A stretch of 64,000 bases of DNA from Chromatiaceae bacterium (GTDB lineage Bacteria > Pseudomonadota > Gammaproteobacteria > Chromatiales > Chromatiaceae). Below the pieces are notes generated by a model. The model made no database searches. It worked only from the letters and a program-made list of their open reading frames with translations, and was not told where the DNA came from. The stretch is from NCBI GenBank assembly GCA_024235395.1, contig JACKMK010000001.1:124001-188000 (forward strand), in the 5' to 3' direction. Below, piece after piece: positions 8,597-17,825 of this stretch (position 1 is the first letter of the stretch; each line of letters begins with the position of its first letter). The translations under genes were made by a program, and so were the position numbers.

Positions 8597-10108
8597 CTAC
8601 GACTTATCCGATCCTGAGCGCTCAGCGACATCGAGATTGTGTCGCCAGTGGTCGATGTCGCGATCGAACAGGCGGCGACTCTCTTCCGGCCCCCAACTGC
8701 CGGCAGGATAGGTGGTGATGAAATCGCGCTCGATCGACCATACCCGAAGAATCGGGTCGACGATCCGCCACGCGTACTCGACCTCGTCGTAACGCAGGAA
8801 CAACGAGCGGTCACCTTCCATGATATCCAGCAGCAGCCCCTCGTAGGCGTCGGCGTAGACATCGCTCTGCGCGCGGAAGCCGGCATCCAGGCTCACCTCG
8901 CGCGTCTGCATCTCCAGGCCTGGAACCTTCGCAGTCAACTGGATGCGCAGGCATTCGCATGGCTGGATACCGAGTATCAGCCAGTTGCGTTCCATCTGCT
9001 GGATATGGGTGTCGCGGAAAAACTGGGTCGGCGGCTGGCGGAACCGGATCATGATGCTGGACATGCTTTCGGTCATACGTTTGCCGGTGCGCAGGTAGAA
9101 CGGCACGCCGCGCCAACGCCAGTTGTCCACATAGACCTTCAATGCCGCATAGGTCTCGGTCACGCTGTCGGCGGGTACGCCGTCTTCGTCAAGATATCCT
9201 TTCACCGCCTTGCCGCCGATCCGGCCCGCGCCGTACTGGGCACGAAACGCCTGCGAGTGCACCGCACTCGCTGGAATCGGGCGCACTGATTTCAGCACCT
9301 TGACCTTCTCGTCACGCAGCGCTTCCGCTTCCATCGAGACCGGTGGCTCCATGGCCACCAGTGTCAAAAGCTGCAGCAAGTGGCTCTGTATCATGTCGCG
9401 CAACGCACCGGCACCATCGTAATACGGTGCACGCGAGCCCACACCCAGCTGCTCCGAATGCGTGATCTGCACGTGATCGATGTAGTTGCGATTCCACAGC
9501 GGCTCCAACATCACGTTTGCGAACCGGAACACGAGGACGTTGCGGACCGTCTCCTTACCCAGGTAATGATCGATACGGTAGATCTGCCGCTCGTCGAGGA
9601 ACCGCGTCAACCGGGTCTGTAGCGCCTGCGCGCTGTCGAGGTCGTAGCCGAAAGGCTTTTCGATCACTACCCGCCGCCAGCCCGTCTCCTCCTTGAGCAG
9701 ACCGGCACGACTGAGGCTCTCGGTGACTATGCCAAACTCGGCCGGACGGATCGACAGGTAGAACGCGACGTTCGACGAATAATCCGGTTGTTTGCTCAGA
9801 TAGTCGGCGAGCCGATCGTACATCTCCGCATCACCGATCTCGCCGCGGAAGTAGTCCAGGCGCTGTTCGAAACGCGCGAGCACCTCGGGATCGACGCCGG
9901 TCTTGATACCATCGTTGAGCATGGTGCGAGCTTCGTTCAACCACCGCTCACGGTCCCACGGCCGCCGGCCGGTTGCCAGAATTCGGCAGTTCGCGGGCAG
10001 CTTGCCGGCCGCGTCCAGCTGGTACAGGGCAGGCATCAGCTTGATGCGCGACAGGTTGCCCGTCGATCCGAAGATCACGAAGGTGCAGGGCTCGATCGAC
10101 ACGCTCAT
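8597..10108 (-). CDS. zwf: Glucose-6-phosphate 1-dehydrogenase
   Basis: A 503-residue enzyme that oxidises glucose-6-phosphate to 6-phosphogluconolactone and makes NADPH. The N-terminal nucleotide motif reads FGSTGNLSRIKLMPALY, a variant of the usual GATGDLxxRKL. The active-site signature RIDHYLGKE is intact, and FVPFYLRTGK-type C-terminal sequence is present as VPFYLRTGKRM. Start ATG 10108 is used because the protein then begins MSVSIEPCTFVIFG; it lies 2 bp after the gnd stop, so gnd-zwf are translationally linked. The lactonase gene pgl is not visible here. Confidence 0.96.
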   Translation of the reverse strand: MSVSIEPCTFVIFGSTGNLSRIKLMPALYQLDAAGKLPANCRILATGRRPWDRERWLNEARTMLNDGIKTGVDPEVLARFEQRLDYFRGEIGDAEMYDRLADYLSKQPDYSSNVAFYLSIRPAEFGIVTESLSRAGLLKEETGWRRVVIEKPFGYDLDSAQALQTRLTRFLDERQIYRIDHYLGKETVRNVLVFRFANVMLEPLWNRNYIDHVQITHSEQLGVGSRAPYYDGAGALRDMIQSHLLQLLTLVAMEPPVSMEAEALRDEKVKVLKSVRPIPASAVHSQAFRAQYGAGRIGGKAVKGYLDEDGVPADSVTETYAALKVYVDNWRWRGVPFYLRTGKRMTESMSSIMIRFRQPPTQFFRDTHIQQMERNWLILGIQPCECLRIQLTAKVPGLEMQTREVSLDAGFRAQSDVYADAYEGLLLDIMEGDRSLFLRYDEVEYAWRIVDPILRVWSIERDFITTYPAGSWGPEESRRLFDRDIDHWRHNLDVAERSGSDKS

Positions 10109-10110
10109 GC

Positions 10111-11562
10111 TCAGGCCTCGTAGGTCGTGGATGCGACCTTGCCGCCATGCCCCGTCCAATCGGTATGGAAGAACTCCCCGCGCGGTCGGTCGACGCGCTC
10201 GTAGGTATGTGCACCGAAGTAATCACGCTGTGCCTGCAGCAGGTTTGCCGGCAGACGTTCGCTGCGGTAGCCGTCGAAATAGGCCAACGCCGACGCGAAT
10301 GCCGGCGCCGCGATCGCCTGTTCGACCGACAGCACCAATGCCCGCCGCCATCCCGCTTCGGCCCCTTGCAGTGCTGTGGTGAAGAAATCGTCCAGCAACA
10401 GGTTGTCGAGTTTCGGGTTGCTGTCGAACGCCGCCTTGATGTTGCCGAGGAACTTGCTGCGGATGATGCAACCGCCGCGCCACATCAGCGCGATACCACC
10501 ATAATTGAGCTCCCAGCCCTGCTCCTTCGCCGCTTCGCGCATCAACATGAATCCCTGGGCATACGAGATGATCTTGGATGCGTACAAGGCATCGTGCAGT
10601 GCCCGGAGATGAACCTCGCGGTCGCCCTGCACGCCCTGGCGGGACGGCATACCGAACTTCCGCGACGCCCTGACGCGTTCGTCCTTGAGCGACGACAACA
10701 CCCTGGCGAATACCGCCTCGCCGATCAGCGTCAGAGGAACGCCGAGATCCAGCGCGCTGATCCCGGTCCACTTGCCGGTGCCTTTCTGGCCCGCGGTATC
10801 GAGGATCTTGGTCACCAGCGGTGTCCCGTCGTCGTCCTTCTTCGCGAGGATGTCCGCGGTGATCTCGATCAGGTAGGAATCCAGCACACCGCCATTCCAG
10901 CGGGCGAACACCTCGTGCATCTCGTCGTGGCTCATGCCGAGCGCGCCTTCCATCAGGGCGTAGGCTTCGCAGATCAGCTGCATGTCGCCGTACTCGATAC
11001 CGTTATGGACCATCTTGACGAAATGCCCGGCGCCCTCCTGTCCGACCCACTGGCAGCAGGGTTCGCCGTCGACCTTGGCGGCTATCGACTGGAAGATGTC
11101 CTTGACCAGCGGCCATGCCTCCGGGTCTCCGCCGGGCATGATCGAGGGGCCGTGCCGGGCCCCCTCTTCACCGCCCGAGATCCCGGTACCGATGAAACGA
11201 AGGCCCTTGTCACGCAGGTAGGCGGTCCGCCGCGTGCTGTCCGGATAATGGGAATTGCCGCCATCGATGATGACATCGCCAGGCTCCAACAGGGGCACGA
11301 GCATCTCGATGAAGCGGTCGACCACTTCGCCCGCCTTGACCATCAGCATCACTTTGCGTGGCTTGGACAGCGCTTCGACCAGTTGCTCGAGACTGTGCGC
11401 ACCGACGACCGTCGTATCTTTCGCCGGCCCATCGAGAAACTCGTCGACCTTGCTGGTCGTGCGGTTGTAGACCGCCACCCGGTAACCGTGATCGGCCATG
11501 TTGAGTACCAGATTCTGACCCATTACCGCGAGGCCGATCAGGCCGATGTCCGCCTTTACCAT
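10111..11562 (-). CDS. gnd: 6-phosphogluconate dehydrogenase, decarboxylating (NADP-type)
   Basis: A 483-residue, long-form 6-phosphogluconate dehydrogenase yielding ribulose-5-phosphate, CO2 and NADPH. The Rossmann motif is GLIGLAVMGQNLVLN, and NRTTSKVDEF after the second strand points to NADP. The catalytic Lys lies in GAGHFVKMVHNGIEYGD. The C-terminal region (HTYERVDRPRGEFFHTDW) is that of the dimeric type. ATG 11562 is preceded by AAGGAAG. It is the first gene of the gnd-zwf unit on the minus strand. Confidence 0.96.
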   Translation of the reverse strand: MVKADIGLIGLAVMGQNLVLNMADHGYRVAVYNRTTSKVDEFLDGPAKDTTVVGAHSLEQLVEALSKPRKVMLMVKAGEVVDRFIEMLVPLLEPGDVIIDGGNSHYPDSTRRTAYLRDKGLRFIGTGISGGEEGARHGPSIMPGGDPEAWPLVKDIFQSIAAKVDGEPCCQWVGQEGAGHFVKMVHNGIEYGDMQLICEAYALMEGALGMSHDEMHEVFARWNGGVLDSYLIEITADILAKKDDDGTPLVTKILDTAGQKGTGKWTGISALDLGVPLTLIGEAVFARVLSSLKDERVRASRKFGMPSRQGVQGDREVHLRALHDALYASKIISYAQGFMLMREAAKEQGWELNYGGIALMWRGGCIIRSKFLGNIKAAFDSNPKLDNLLLDDFFTTALQGAEAGWRRALVLSVEQAIAAPAFASALAYFDGYRSERLPANLLQAQRDYFGAHTYERVDRPRGEFFHTDWTGHGGKVASTTYEA

Positions 11563-11715
11563 GTCGTCTTCCTTTGTGCAGTTACCGCCATCCCGCAAAT
11601 GTAGACGAATAGCCAGGCTTGTTCATGCCCGCGGCTAGACGCAGATCAAGCGAGTTGGATGCGGTGTGGTTTGAACCAATGGGGCCGGTTTCGATCCCTG
11701 CAGAATCTGCGCGCT

Positions 11716-13947
11716 TCAAGTCGATCCTTCGTTTCCGGCTGGCTGCGGCATGCCGGCGAGATGCACGAATGCGGGCGGCGCCGAACCGTCCTTGTCCTGC
11801 CCGAAGTAGATCGTCTGGTGCGGAAATGGGATCTCGATCCCCTGTTCGTCGAACCGCTGTTTGACGAGACGATAAAACGTTCTGCCCGCGGCCCATTGCT
11901 TGCCGGGTTGGACCTTGATGCGACCTTTTATGACCACGGCAGAATCCCCCAGCGCATCCAGGCCAAACACCTCGACCGGTTCCAGGACCGTCTCGCCGAT
12001 CTCCGGTTCTTGGCGCAGCTCCTCGCCGATCTGCTTGATCAGCTCGATCACGCTCGCGACATCCTCCCGGTAGGCGATACCGATCTCGAACACATGGCAC
12101 GAGTAGTCGCGCGTCAGGTTGCTCACACCCTCGATCGCGCTGAACGGAATGGTGTGCACGGTGCCGCTCAGATCGCGCAACCGGACCGTGCGGATCGACA
12201 GTGCCTCGACGACCCCACCCTTGTCGCCCAACTTCACCACGTCACCGACGGCCATAAGGTCCTGGAACAGAATGAACACGCCGGTGATGACATCCTGCAC
12301 CAGGCGCTGGGCACCGAAGCCGATCGCCAGGCCGACGACCCCCGCACCGGCCAGCAGCGGCGCGATGTTGATGCCCAGTTCGGACAGCACCATCAGTGTC
12401 GATACCACCGTCAGGATGACCAACAGCGCATTGCGCCCGACCGCGAGCAATGTGCGGACGCGTGGCGACCGACTGGCACCGGTATCCGGATCGTTGCTCG
12501 CCAGAAAACGCTCGATCGCACCGCTCGACAGTTCCCAGAGCACGATCGCGATCCCCAGGATCAGCAGGATGTTCAGGGTCGCACCGATCAGCACCTTACC
12601 GCTGCCCTCGGCAAACCAGCTCAGCGCATCGATACCCCAGGCGTCCGCGATCAACAGCACCGCGACCACCGCAATCACGCCTTTGAGCAGCCATTGCAGG
12701 ATCGGGAAGTAACGGTTCAGCCGGGCCTCGAGGCCCGGCAGGCTGTTGCGCAGTTCATCGGACAGCCTGAGACCCGTCCCGAACACGCGATCCGATGCGC
12801 GAAACAGCAGCACCGACAACGCAATGACCGCCAGCGAGACCAGCGTCGCCTTGAGCACGAACACCGCACCGTGCTCGACCTGCATCGCCCAGACGCCGAA
12901 AATCACGACCAGGTAGAGACTCGCGACGACATGCCAGATACGTGCGAATCCACGCCGCAAAGGTGCGAGCGGTCGGGGTTGTTCTCCCTCCCTGGAACCG
13001 GCGATCGCATCACCGATCTTCTGTCTGTTCTGAGCGATCAGCACCAACAGCAGCGCAACGACCACGGCACCCAGGAGATGCAGCAGGAGCTGATACACGG
13101 CGCCCTTCAGGCCCAGCAGCAGCGCGGCCTGCAACGTGAAGAATCCGTAGATCGAGATCAGTGCCAGACGTTTGACCCAGTGATGCACGTAGTTTGCCGT
13201 CTCGTCGCTGGTCTCCCACAGCCTCAGGTGCGATGCATCGGGGGCAAACAGAAACGCAGAAACCGCCAGCACCAGGCGTGAAATGATCGACGCGTTGATC
13301 AGTGCGAGCGCCACCAGCCGGGTCTCCTGGCGCGGATCAATCACGGTCAACACACCGTAGGCTGCGACGGCGAACGCCGCTATCGGCAGGATGTCCAGCA
13401 ACAAGCGTCCGAGCAGGTGGACCAGCCGCCGCACCAGTCCCGGCACCGGTTGCCTATCGCCTCTGCGACGCGCACGACGGATGGGCCAGGCGATCAATGC
13501 CGCAGCGGCGAACCCCGCGGCCAACACGACGAACAGGCGTCCGATGATCCTCAGCCAGCGTGCTCGTACCGCTGGGTCACGCAGTGCCGTGGCCCACTGC
13601 ACCAGCGTATTCGGCAGGTCGCGCAGGTGGCCGAGCAGCAGGGAAGCGCTGCCGGCCAGTTCCGCGATCCGCTCCGAGACGGCCGTGAGTGCGTCGGCAG
13701 CCGCGGACTTCACGCTGTCTTGCGGTTCGGCCTGCTGCGCATCGACTGCGGCCAGCGTCCGCAGCGACTCGATCAGCTGCTTGCGCTGCGCCTCATCTTC
13801 GAGCCGTTCTATCAGCACCTGGATCTGTCGACTACTGAGCGGTGCCTGTTCCGCCACTTCCGCGGTCTCCGCCGCGTCGAGCGGGCGGACCGCCACCATC
13901 AGGACCAACAACAGGACGCGCCGAATGAATCCACCAGTTAACTGCAT
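11716..13947 (-). CDS. Large MscS-family mechanosensitive channel (YbiO/MscM type)
   Basis: A 743-residue inner-membrane protein. A signal peptide (MQLTGGFIRRVLLLVLMVAV...DAA) is followed by a periplasmic helical part rich in Gln/Glu, about ten hydrophobic segments, then the MscS core. The pore-like helix reads LLAGAGVVGLAIGFGAQRLV, followed by the beta domain (GDVVKLGDKGGVVEALSIRTVRLRD) and the alpha-beta C-terminal domain. Family members open under osmotic downshock. Start ATG 13947 is chosen because it places the signal peptide at the N-terminus. The overall size fits YbiO-like channels better than the 286-residue MscS or the >1000-residue MscK. Confidence 0.9.
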   Translation of the reverse strand: MQLTGGFIRRVLLLVLMVAVRPLDAAETAEVAEQAPLSSRQIQVLIERLEDEAQRKQLIESLRTLAAVDAQQAEPQDSVKSAAADALTAVSERIAELAGSASLLLGHLRDLPNTLVQWATALRDPAVRARWLRIIGRLFVVLAAGFAAAALIAWPIRRARRRGDRQPVPGLVRRLVHLLGRLLLDILPIAAFAVAAYGVLTVIDPRQETRLVALALINASIISRLVLAVSAFLFAPDASHLRLWETSDETANYVHHWVKRLALISIYGFFTLQAALLLGLKGAVYQLLLHLLGAVVVALLLVLIAQNRQKIGDAIAGSREGEQPRPLAPLRRGFARIWHVVASLYLVVIFGVWAMQVEHGAVFVLKATLVSLAVIALSVLLFRASDRVFGTGLRLSDELRNSLPGLEARLNRYFPILQWLLKGVIAVVAVLLIADAWGIDALSWFAEGSGKVLIGATLNILLILGIAIVLWELSSGAIERFLASNDPDTGASRSPRVRTLLAVGRNALLVILTVVSTLMVLSELGINIAPLLAGAGVVGLAIGFGAQRLVQDVITGVFILFQDLMAVGDVVKLGDKGGVVEALSIRTVRLRDLSGTVHTIPFSAIEGVSNLTRDYSCHVFEIGIAYREDVASVIELIKQIGEELRQEPEIGETVLEPVEVFGLDALGDSAVVIKGRIKVQPGKQWAAGRTFYRLVKQRFDEQGIEIPFPHQTIYFGQDKDGSAPPAFVHLAGMPQPAGNEGST

Positions 13948-14340
13948 ACTTGTTCTGTTATCCCGTTCCCGGGCGGCTGTCACCACCCAGAGGCTCGCAG
14001 AGAACCACGACCGATTGCAAGGTCGACGACGAATAACGCCCGCGGAAACGCGGGATATACGGCGTTCTACTAAAATAACGACAGGCAGAGCGGTCGACTC
14101 AGGTCATGGATCCTGTCGGCGTGGCCGGGGCCCTTGCCTCGCACCGCGCCTGCACCCACCGCATCGGCTGTCGATCGGGGACGTGTGCCCATACCGGGTG
14201 ACGGCGGTGCAACCGGGCGAACCGCGGGTTCTGGGCCAAAGCTCACGTCCACGGCGTGAATTTTTCACCCACGCCGCGGGTGGCATCGACCTAGTCTAGA
14301 CCGCACAGAGAGAACGACTTGAAGGCGCTGGAGGCCAGTG
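13948..14340. other. 393-bp intergenic region between divergent genes
   Basis: No credible coding frame. It must hold the promoters of the mscS-type gene (-) and the zinc-ribbon/TIR unit (+), but no convincing -35/-10 pair was found. Two small inverted repeats are visible: a 6-bp GC stem with a GAAA loop at 14039-14054, and a 7-bp stem CGGCGTG/CACGCCG at 14252-14276 enclosing an AT-rich loop. GGAGG at 14330-14334 is the ribosome site of the gene at 14341. Confidence 0.6.
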
Positions 14341-14670
14341 ATGTATTGTCCAGAATGTGGAGCAGAAAACCCGGATGATGCGCGTTTTTGCGGCAGCTGC
14401 GGCAAATCGATGCAGGTGACGACGCCCCCCCCGGTGACCGACCGGCCGACCAGGGTAATCGAACCCACCGGAGGTGACGAAGCGGTCTCGGATGGCCTGA
14501 AATACGGCGTCATGGCGGCCAGCCTGCTGATCCCGCTGATCGGCATCGTGATGGGCCTCTACTACATGGCCAAGGGAGACAGCGAAGCCAAGAAAGGCGT
14601 CGGGCGGCTGTGGCTGTACGTCGGCATCGGCATCGTGGTGTTCTACATGGCGATCAGCGGCGAGTTCTGA
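14341..14670 (+). CDS. Small zinc-ribbon membrane protein
   Basis: A 109-residue protein with an N-terminal zinc ribbon (YCPECGAENPDDARFCGSCG: two CxxC pairs, residues 2-21), a polar linker, and two hydrophobic segments (about 54-75 and 88-106). The zinc ribbon should face the cytosol. GGAGG at 14330-14334 favours ATG 14341 over the GTG three bases earlier. Only one base separates its stop from the ATG of the TIR protein, which ends in a very similar zinc ribbon, so the two are probably translationally coupled and work together. The function is unknown. Confidence 0.82.
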   Translation: MYCPECGAENPDDARFCGSCGKSMQVTTPPPVTDRPTRVIEPTGGDEAVSDGLKYGVMAASLLIPLIGIVMGLYYMAKGDSEAKKGVGRLWLYVGIGIVVFYMAISGEF

Positions 14671-14671
14671 G

Positions 14672-15652
14672 ATGGCAACAGGCACCGGGTACATTTCGAT
14701 CAGCCGCGAACGTTCGGTTTCCTACGGCCTGCGCGCTTTCACGCTGGTGATCGACGACCAGACGGTCGACAAGATCCGATCCGGTGAATCGAAGCGTTTC
14801 GCATTGCCTGGCGGGCGGCACAGTATCCGGGTCCAACTCGACGGGTACAAGAGCAGGCCGCTCGAGGTCGACCTGCAGGCCGGCGAGACGATCACCGTGG
14901 AATGCGGCAATCTGGCGCCCAAGACGCTGCGCGAATCTTTCTCGTTGAGCGGGATCGGGCAGTCGCTGAAGGCGTTGTCGGCACCCGAAGACTATCTGTT
15001 CGTCAAGCGGGTCGGCAGCGACCACGCCGCCGCACCGGCAGCGCCACGCCGCGAAACGCCTTCGCCCCCGCGCAAGGCGCGCAGCGACCTGACCCTGTTC
15101 GTTTCCTACCGGCGCGAAGACAGTCGTGCGGTCACCGGTCGAATCTGTGACCGCCTGACCGCCCACTTCGGCCGCCGCGGGGTATTTCGCGACGTCGATT
15201 CGATCCCGATCGGCATGGATTTCCGCGACAAGATCCGCGAGACCATCGATCAGGCCGACATGCTGGTCGCGGTCATAGGTCCACGGTGGGTCGACATCCG
15301 TGACCAGCACGGCGAGGTGCGTCTCGCCCAACCCGAGGATTATGTCCGACTCGAGATCGAGAGCGCACTGGCCAAGGGTATCCCGGTGATCCCTGTCCTG
15401 ATCGATGACGCGCCGATGCCGGGCACCGATCAACTGCCGGAATCGCTGGCGCAGTTCGCGTACCTCAATGCACTGTTTATCCCGCGCGAGCCGTTCTTTC
15501 ACGCCGGCGTCGACAAACTGATCGAGGAGATAGAGCAACTGGCCGGCCATGCGCCACAGGCGCGCAAACAGTTCTGTGTCGGCTGCGGCAGTCCGCTGGC
15601 AGCCGGTCAGCGTTTCTGCACCGGCTGCGGACGACCGACGACCGCTGCGTGA
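14672..15652 (+). CDS. TIR-domain protein with N-terminal PEGA-like domain and C-terminal zinc ribbon
   Basis: A 326-residue, three-part protein. Residues about 5-90 look like a beta-rich PEGA-type domain (LPGGRHSIRVQLDGYKS). A Pro/Ala-rich linker leads to a bacterial TIR domain at about 138-275, with FVSYRREDS at its start, VFRDVDSIPIGMDFRDK in the loop region and DYVRLEIESALAKGIPVIPV, which holds the Glu expected to be catalytic in TIR NADases. The end is a zinc ribbon (CVGCGSPLAAGQRFCTGCG). There is no signal peptide. Bacterial TIR proteins include NAD-cleaving immune effectors and simple scaffolds; which applies here cannot be told from sequence. No sensor or cyclic-nucleotide synthase gene lies nearby. 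Confidence 0.86.
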   Translation: MATGTGYISISRERSVSYGLRAFTLVIDDQTVDKIRSGESKRFALPGGRHSIRVQLDGYKSRPLEVDLQAGETITVECGNLAPKTLRESFSLSGIGQSLKALSAPEDYLFVKRVGSDHAAAPAAPRRETPSPPRKARSDLTLFVSYRREDSRAVTGRICDRLTAHFGRRGVFRDVDSIPIGMDFRDKIRETIDQADMLVAVIGPRWVDIRDQHGEVRLAQPEDYVRLEIESALAKGIPVIPVLIDDAPMPGTDQLPESLAQFAYLNALFIPREPFFHAGVDKLIEEIEQLAGHAPQARKQFCVGCGSPLAAGQRFCTGCGRPTTAA

Positions 15653-15735
15653 CGGCGAACGCAGCGTCTCTTGAAGGGTCGGGCATTCGCGGTCAGGATA
15701 GCGGCACCGTCTGGCCGCAACGAGGTATCGAATCG

Positions 15736-16503
15736 ATGAACAGGCTGCTGGGTGTTCTGCTCCTGGTGCTGTGCACGCCGGCCCCGGCGTCCGATCTGGC
15801 ACGCGAAAACCGGTGGGCGGCGGAGATCGCCGATTCGATCATGACCGGCGATGTCGAATACCTCGATGCCGATGGGCATCGATTCCTGGCGCTCTATACA
15901 CCGGCGGCGAGCGACCCGGCGAAGGGTGCGGTGATCGTCGTTCACGGCAGTGGTGTGCACCCGAACTGGCCGGACGTGGTCTACCCATTGCGCACCGGCC
16001 TCGCGGAGCACGGCTGGGCCACGCTGTCGCTGCAGATGCCGGTGCTGGCAGCCGATGCGAGCGGCAAGGATTACTTCCCGGTGCTGAACGAGGTGCCGCC
16101 GCGCATGGAGGCCGCCCTGGCTTTCCTCCGCGAGCAGGGTTTCGAGCACGCGATCGTCGTGGCGCATAGCCTGGGCAGTCTGATGAGCACCTACTGGTTG
16201 AGTCACGCCCAGCCATCCGCGGTCAGCGCCTTCGCCGGCATCGGCGCGACCGATGCGAGCAACGGGGCCGACGAGAGCGTCGTCGCGTACCTGAAGAAGA
16301 TCCGTACACCGGTGCTGGATCTGTACGGCGAACACGACCTGCCTGGCGTGATGGCGCAAGCGGCCGACCGCGCGGCCGCGACGGGCGTCGCGGGCGGCAC
16401 ACTCACCCAGGTACAGACACCGGGCGCGAATCATTTCTATCAGGGCAAGGAAGAGGAGTTGGTGCAGACGCTGCTGCAGTGGCTCGAGGAACTCCCCCGC
16501 TAG
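15736..16503 (+). CDS. Secreted alpha/beta-hydrolase, DUF3530-like
   Basis: A 255-residue protein with a signal peptide (MNRLLGVLLLVLCTPAPAS). The alpha/beta-hydrolase landmarks are an oxyanion-region VVHGSGVHPNWPD, the nucleophile elbow AHSLG (Ala in place of the first Gly of GxSxG), a candidate acid in LYGEHD and His in GANHFY. ATG 15736 is used because it begins the signal peptide; a longer reading to 15649 has no sense as a signal. It follows the TIR gene by 83 bp on the same strand, so cotranscription is possible but not certain. The substrate is unknown. Confidence 0.84.
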   Translation: MNRLLGVLLLVLCTPAPASDLARENRWAAEIADSIMTGDVEYLDADGHRFLALYTPAASDPAKGAVIVVHGSGVHPNWPDVVYPLRTGLAEHGWATLSLQMPVLAADASGKDYFPVLNEVPPRMEAALAFLREQGFEHAIVVAHSLGSLMSTYWLSHAQPSAVSAFAGIGATDASNGADESVVAYLKKIRTPVLDLYGEHDLPGVMAQAADRAAATGVAGGTLTQVQTPGANHFYQGKEEELVQTLLQWLEELPR

Positions 16504-16509
16504 CCCCCG

Positions 16510-16529
16510 ACACCGCCTGGACCCGGTGT
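16510..16529. terminator. Possible weak bidirectional terminator hairpin
   Basis: A 6-bp inverted repeat (ACACCG / CGGTGT, 8-nt loop) lies between the convergent hydrolase and beta-propeller genes and is followed by TGTTG on the plus strand. The stem is short and the T-run poor. Confidence 0.25.
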
Positions 16530-16574
16530 TGTTGCGCGCCGACCCTCGCGACGGGACCGCCGGGGTCTCTCCGA

Positions 16575-17825
16575 TCAGGGCCGCGTCCCCTCACCCGACG
16601 CGCGCCTCGCATGTAGATAGCGCAGATGCGTCGGCGACGAAAGATCGCCGGCGTCCAGCCAGATCAGATGCAGATCGCCGGACGGGTCGAGGTCCATTGC
16701 CGGACTCCCCTGGTAACCGGGCCCGGATGCACCCGGCACGACCAGGTCGGCGCTCCAGCGGCCGTCGTCGGTCCACGACAGGATGATATCGCCCGGTTCC
16801 GCCTGGTCACCCCAGCTCTCGCGCGTGTCGTCCCAGGCGGCGACGAAGCGCTCTCCGCCCGCGAGCGCCGCGTGCCACTGCGGTACCGTGGCACCGAACT
16901 CGTCCTGGACCATCACATTCGGCCCGAAGCGGTCTCCCTGGTCGTCGCTCGACGCACCCCAAACCGCGTAGCCGGACGCGGGATTGCGCTTGTCGAGCCA
17001 GATCGCACGCAGCTCGCCGTCGGCTGCACGCGCGACCATCACGCGCATCACCCCGCTACCGAGGCCGACGCCGTCAGGGCTGCCATCGTGCGGACCGCTG
17101 TGTTCGTTGAGTTGTCGCTCCGCGGCGAAATCTCCCCCGGCAGAAGAGCGGCTGTGGAACAACCGCGTATGGCCGGCACGCCGGTCTTCCCAGGCGACCA
17201 CGAGGTGCCCATCGGCGGTCCAGGTCGCCGCCGGGTGCCCCTGGTAGGGGTGATCGTCCAGCGGTGCGACCTGCACCGTGGGAGACACGGCCTCGATGGA
17301 CCGGCCCGTGACATGCAGCTCGGCGGACTCGAGCAATTGTCCGCCATCCCGGTCGCGCGCCCAGACTGCCGCTACCCGGCCCTGCGCAGCAGTGGCCAAG
17401 GTCACCTGTCTGCTGCCAGAACCGGCCAGTGTCACGCGTGGGCCTATACCCTTCGCATCGACGACGACCGCCCTGATCTGTCCGTCCTGCTCCCAGGCCG
17501 CCAACCAGCGCTGTCGGTCTAGTGCGACGATTGCCGGCTCGTATGCCTCGCCACCGTCACTGAGACGCATGCTCGGCGGAAAGACCACCACTGCGTGCGG
17601 CTTGATGACGGCATAGACCTGTGGCGTAGCGTCTCGATCATCCTCCCAGACCAGCGCGACCGCGTCGTCGGTCGCGGCCACGTGGCGCCGGCCGGCTCCG
17701 TCGAGGTGATGAAAATGGGGTGTTCCCTCGCCGCCGGCCACCTCGAGCGGTGCGCCGAAATCCCACGGGGCCGCGCTCAGCGCCGACGACCACGCGAGGA
17801 CGCCAAACAGCAGACGATGCTTCAC
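16575..17825 (-). CDS. Exported beta-propeller (sialidase-like fold) protein
   Basis: A 416-residue protein starting at GTG 17825, which overlaps the TGA of the thioredoxin gene. A signal peptide (MKHRLLFGVLAWSSALSAA) is followed by repeated blades with the pattern hhhhWxDxR: VALVWEDDRDATPQVY, LVVAWEDRRAGHTRLF, LRAIWLDKRNPASGY, FVAAWDDTRESWGD and LHLIWLDAGD. This spacing is typical of six-bladed sialidase-type propellers with Asp-box-like turns, but no sialidase catalytic Arg triad was recognised. It probably binds or monitors something in the periplasm. Confidence 0.8.
   Translation of the reverse strand: MKHRLLFGVLAWSSALSAAPWDFGAPLEVAGGEGTPHFHHLDGAGRRHVAATDDAVALVWEDDRDATPQVYAVIKPHAVVVFPPSMRLSDGGEAYEPAIVALDRQRWLAAWEQDGQIRAVVVDAKGIGPRVTLAGSGSRQVTLATAAQGRVAAVWARDRDGGQLLESAELHVTGRSIEAVSPTVQVAPLDDHPYQGHPAATWTADGHLVVAWEDRRAGHTRLFHSRSSAGGDFAAERQLNEHSGPHDGSPDGVGLGSGVMRVMVARAADGELRAIWLDKRNPASGYAVWGASSDDQGDRFGPNVMVQDEFGATVPQWHAALAGGERFVAAWDDTRESWGDQAEPGDIILSWTDDGRWSADLVVPGASGPGYQGSPAMDLDPSGDLHLIWLDAGDLSSPTHLRYLHARRASGEGTRP

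Noticed and set aside
11659..13281. A 540-codon plus-strand frame antisense to the MscS-type channel
   Set aside because: A shadow of the membrane protein gene: Gln/His/Arg-rich with no domain.
14048..14076. TAAAAT at 14071 as a -10 box
   Set aside because: No acceptable -35 at 15-19 bp, and it lies about 265 bp from the next plus-strand gene.
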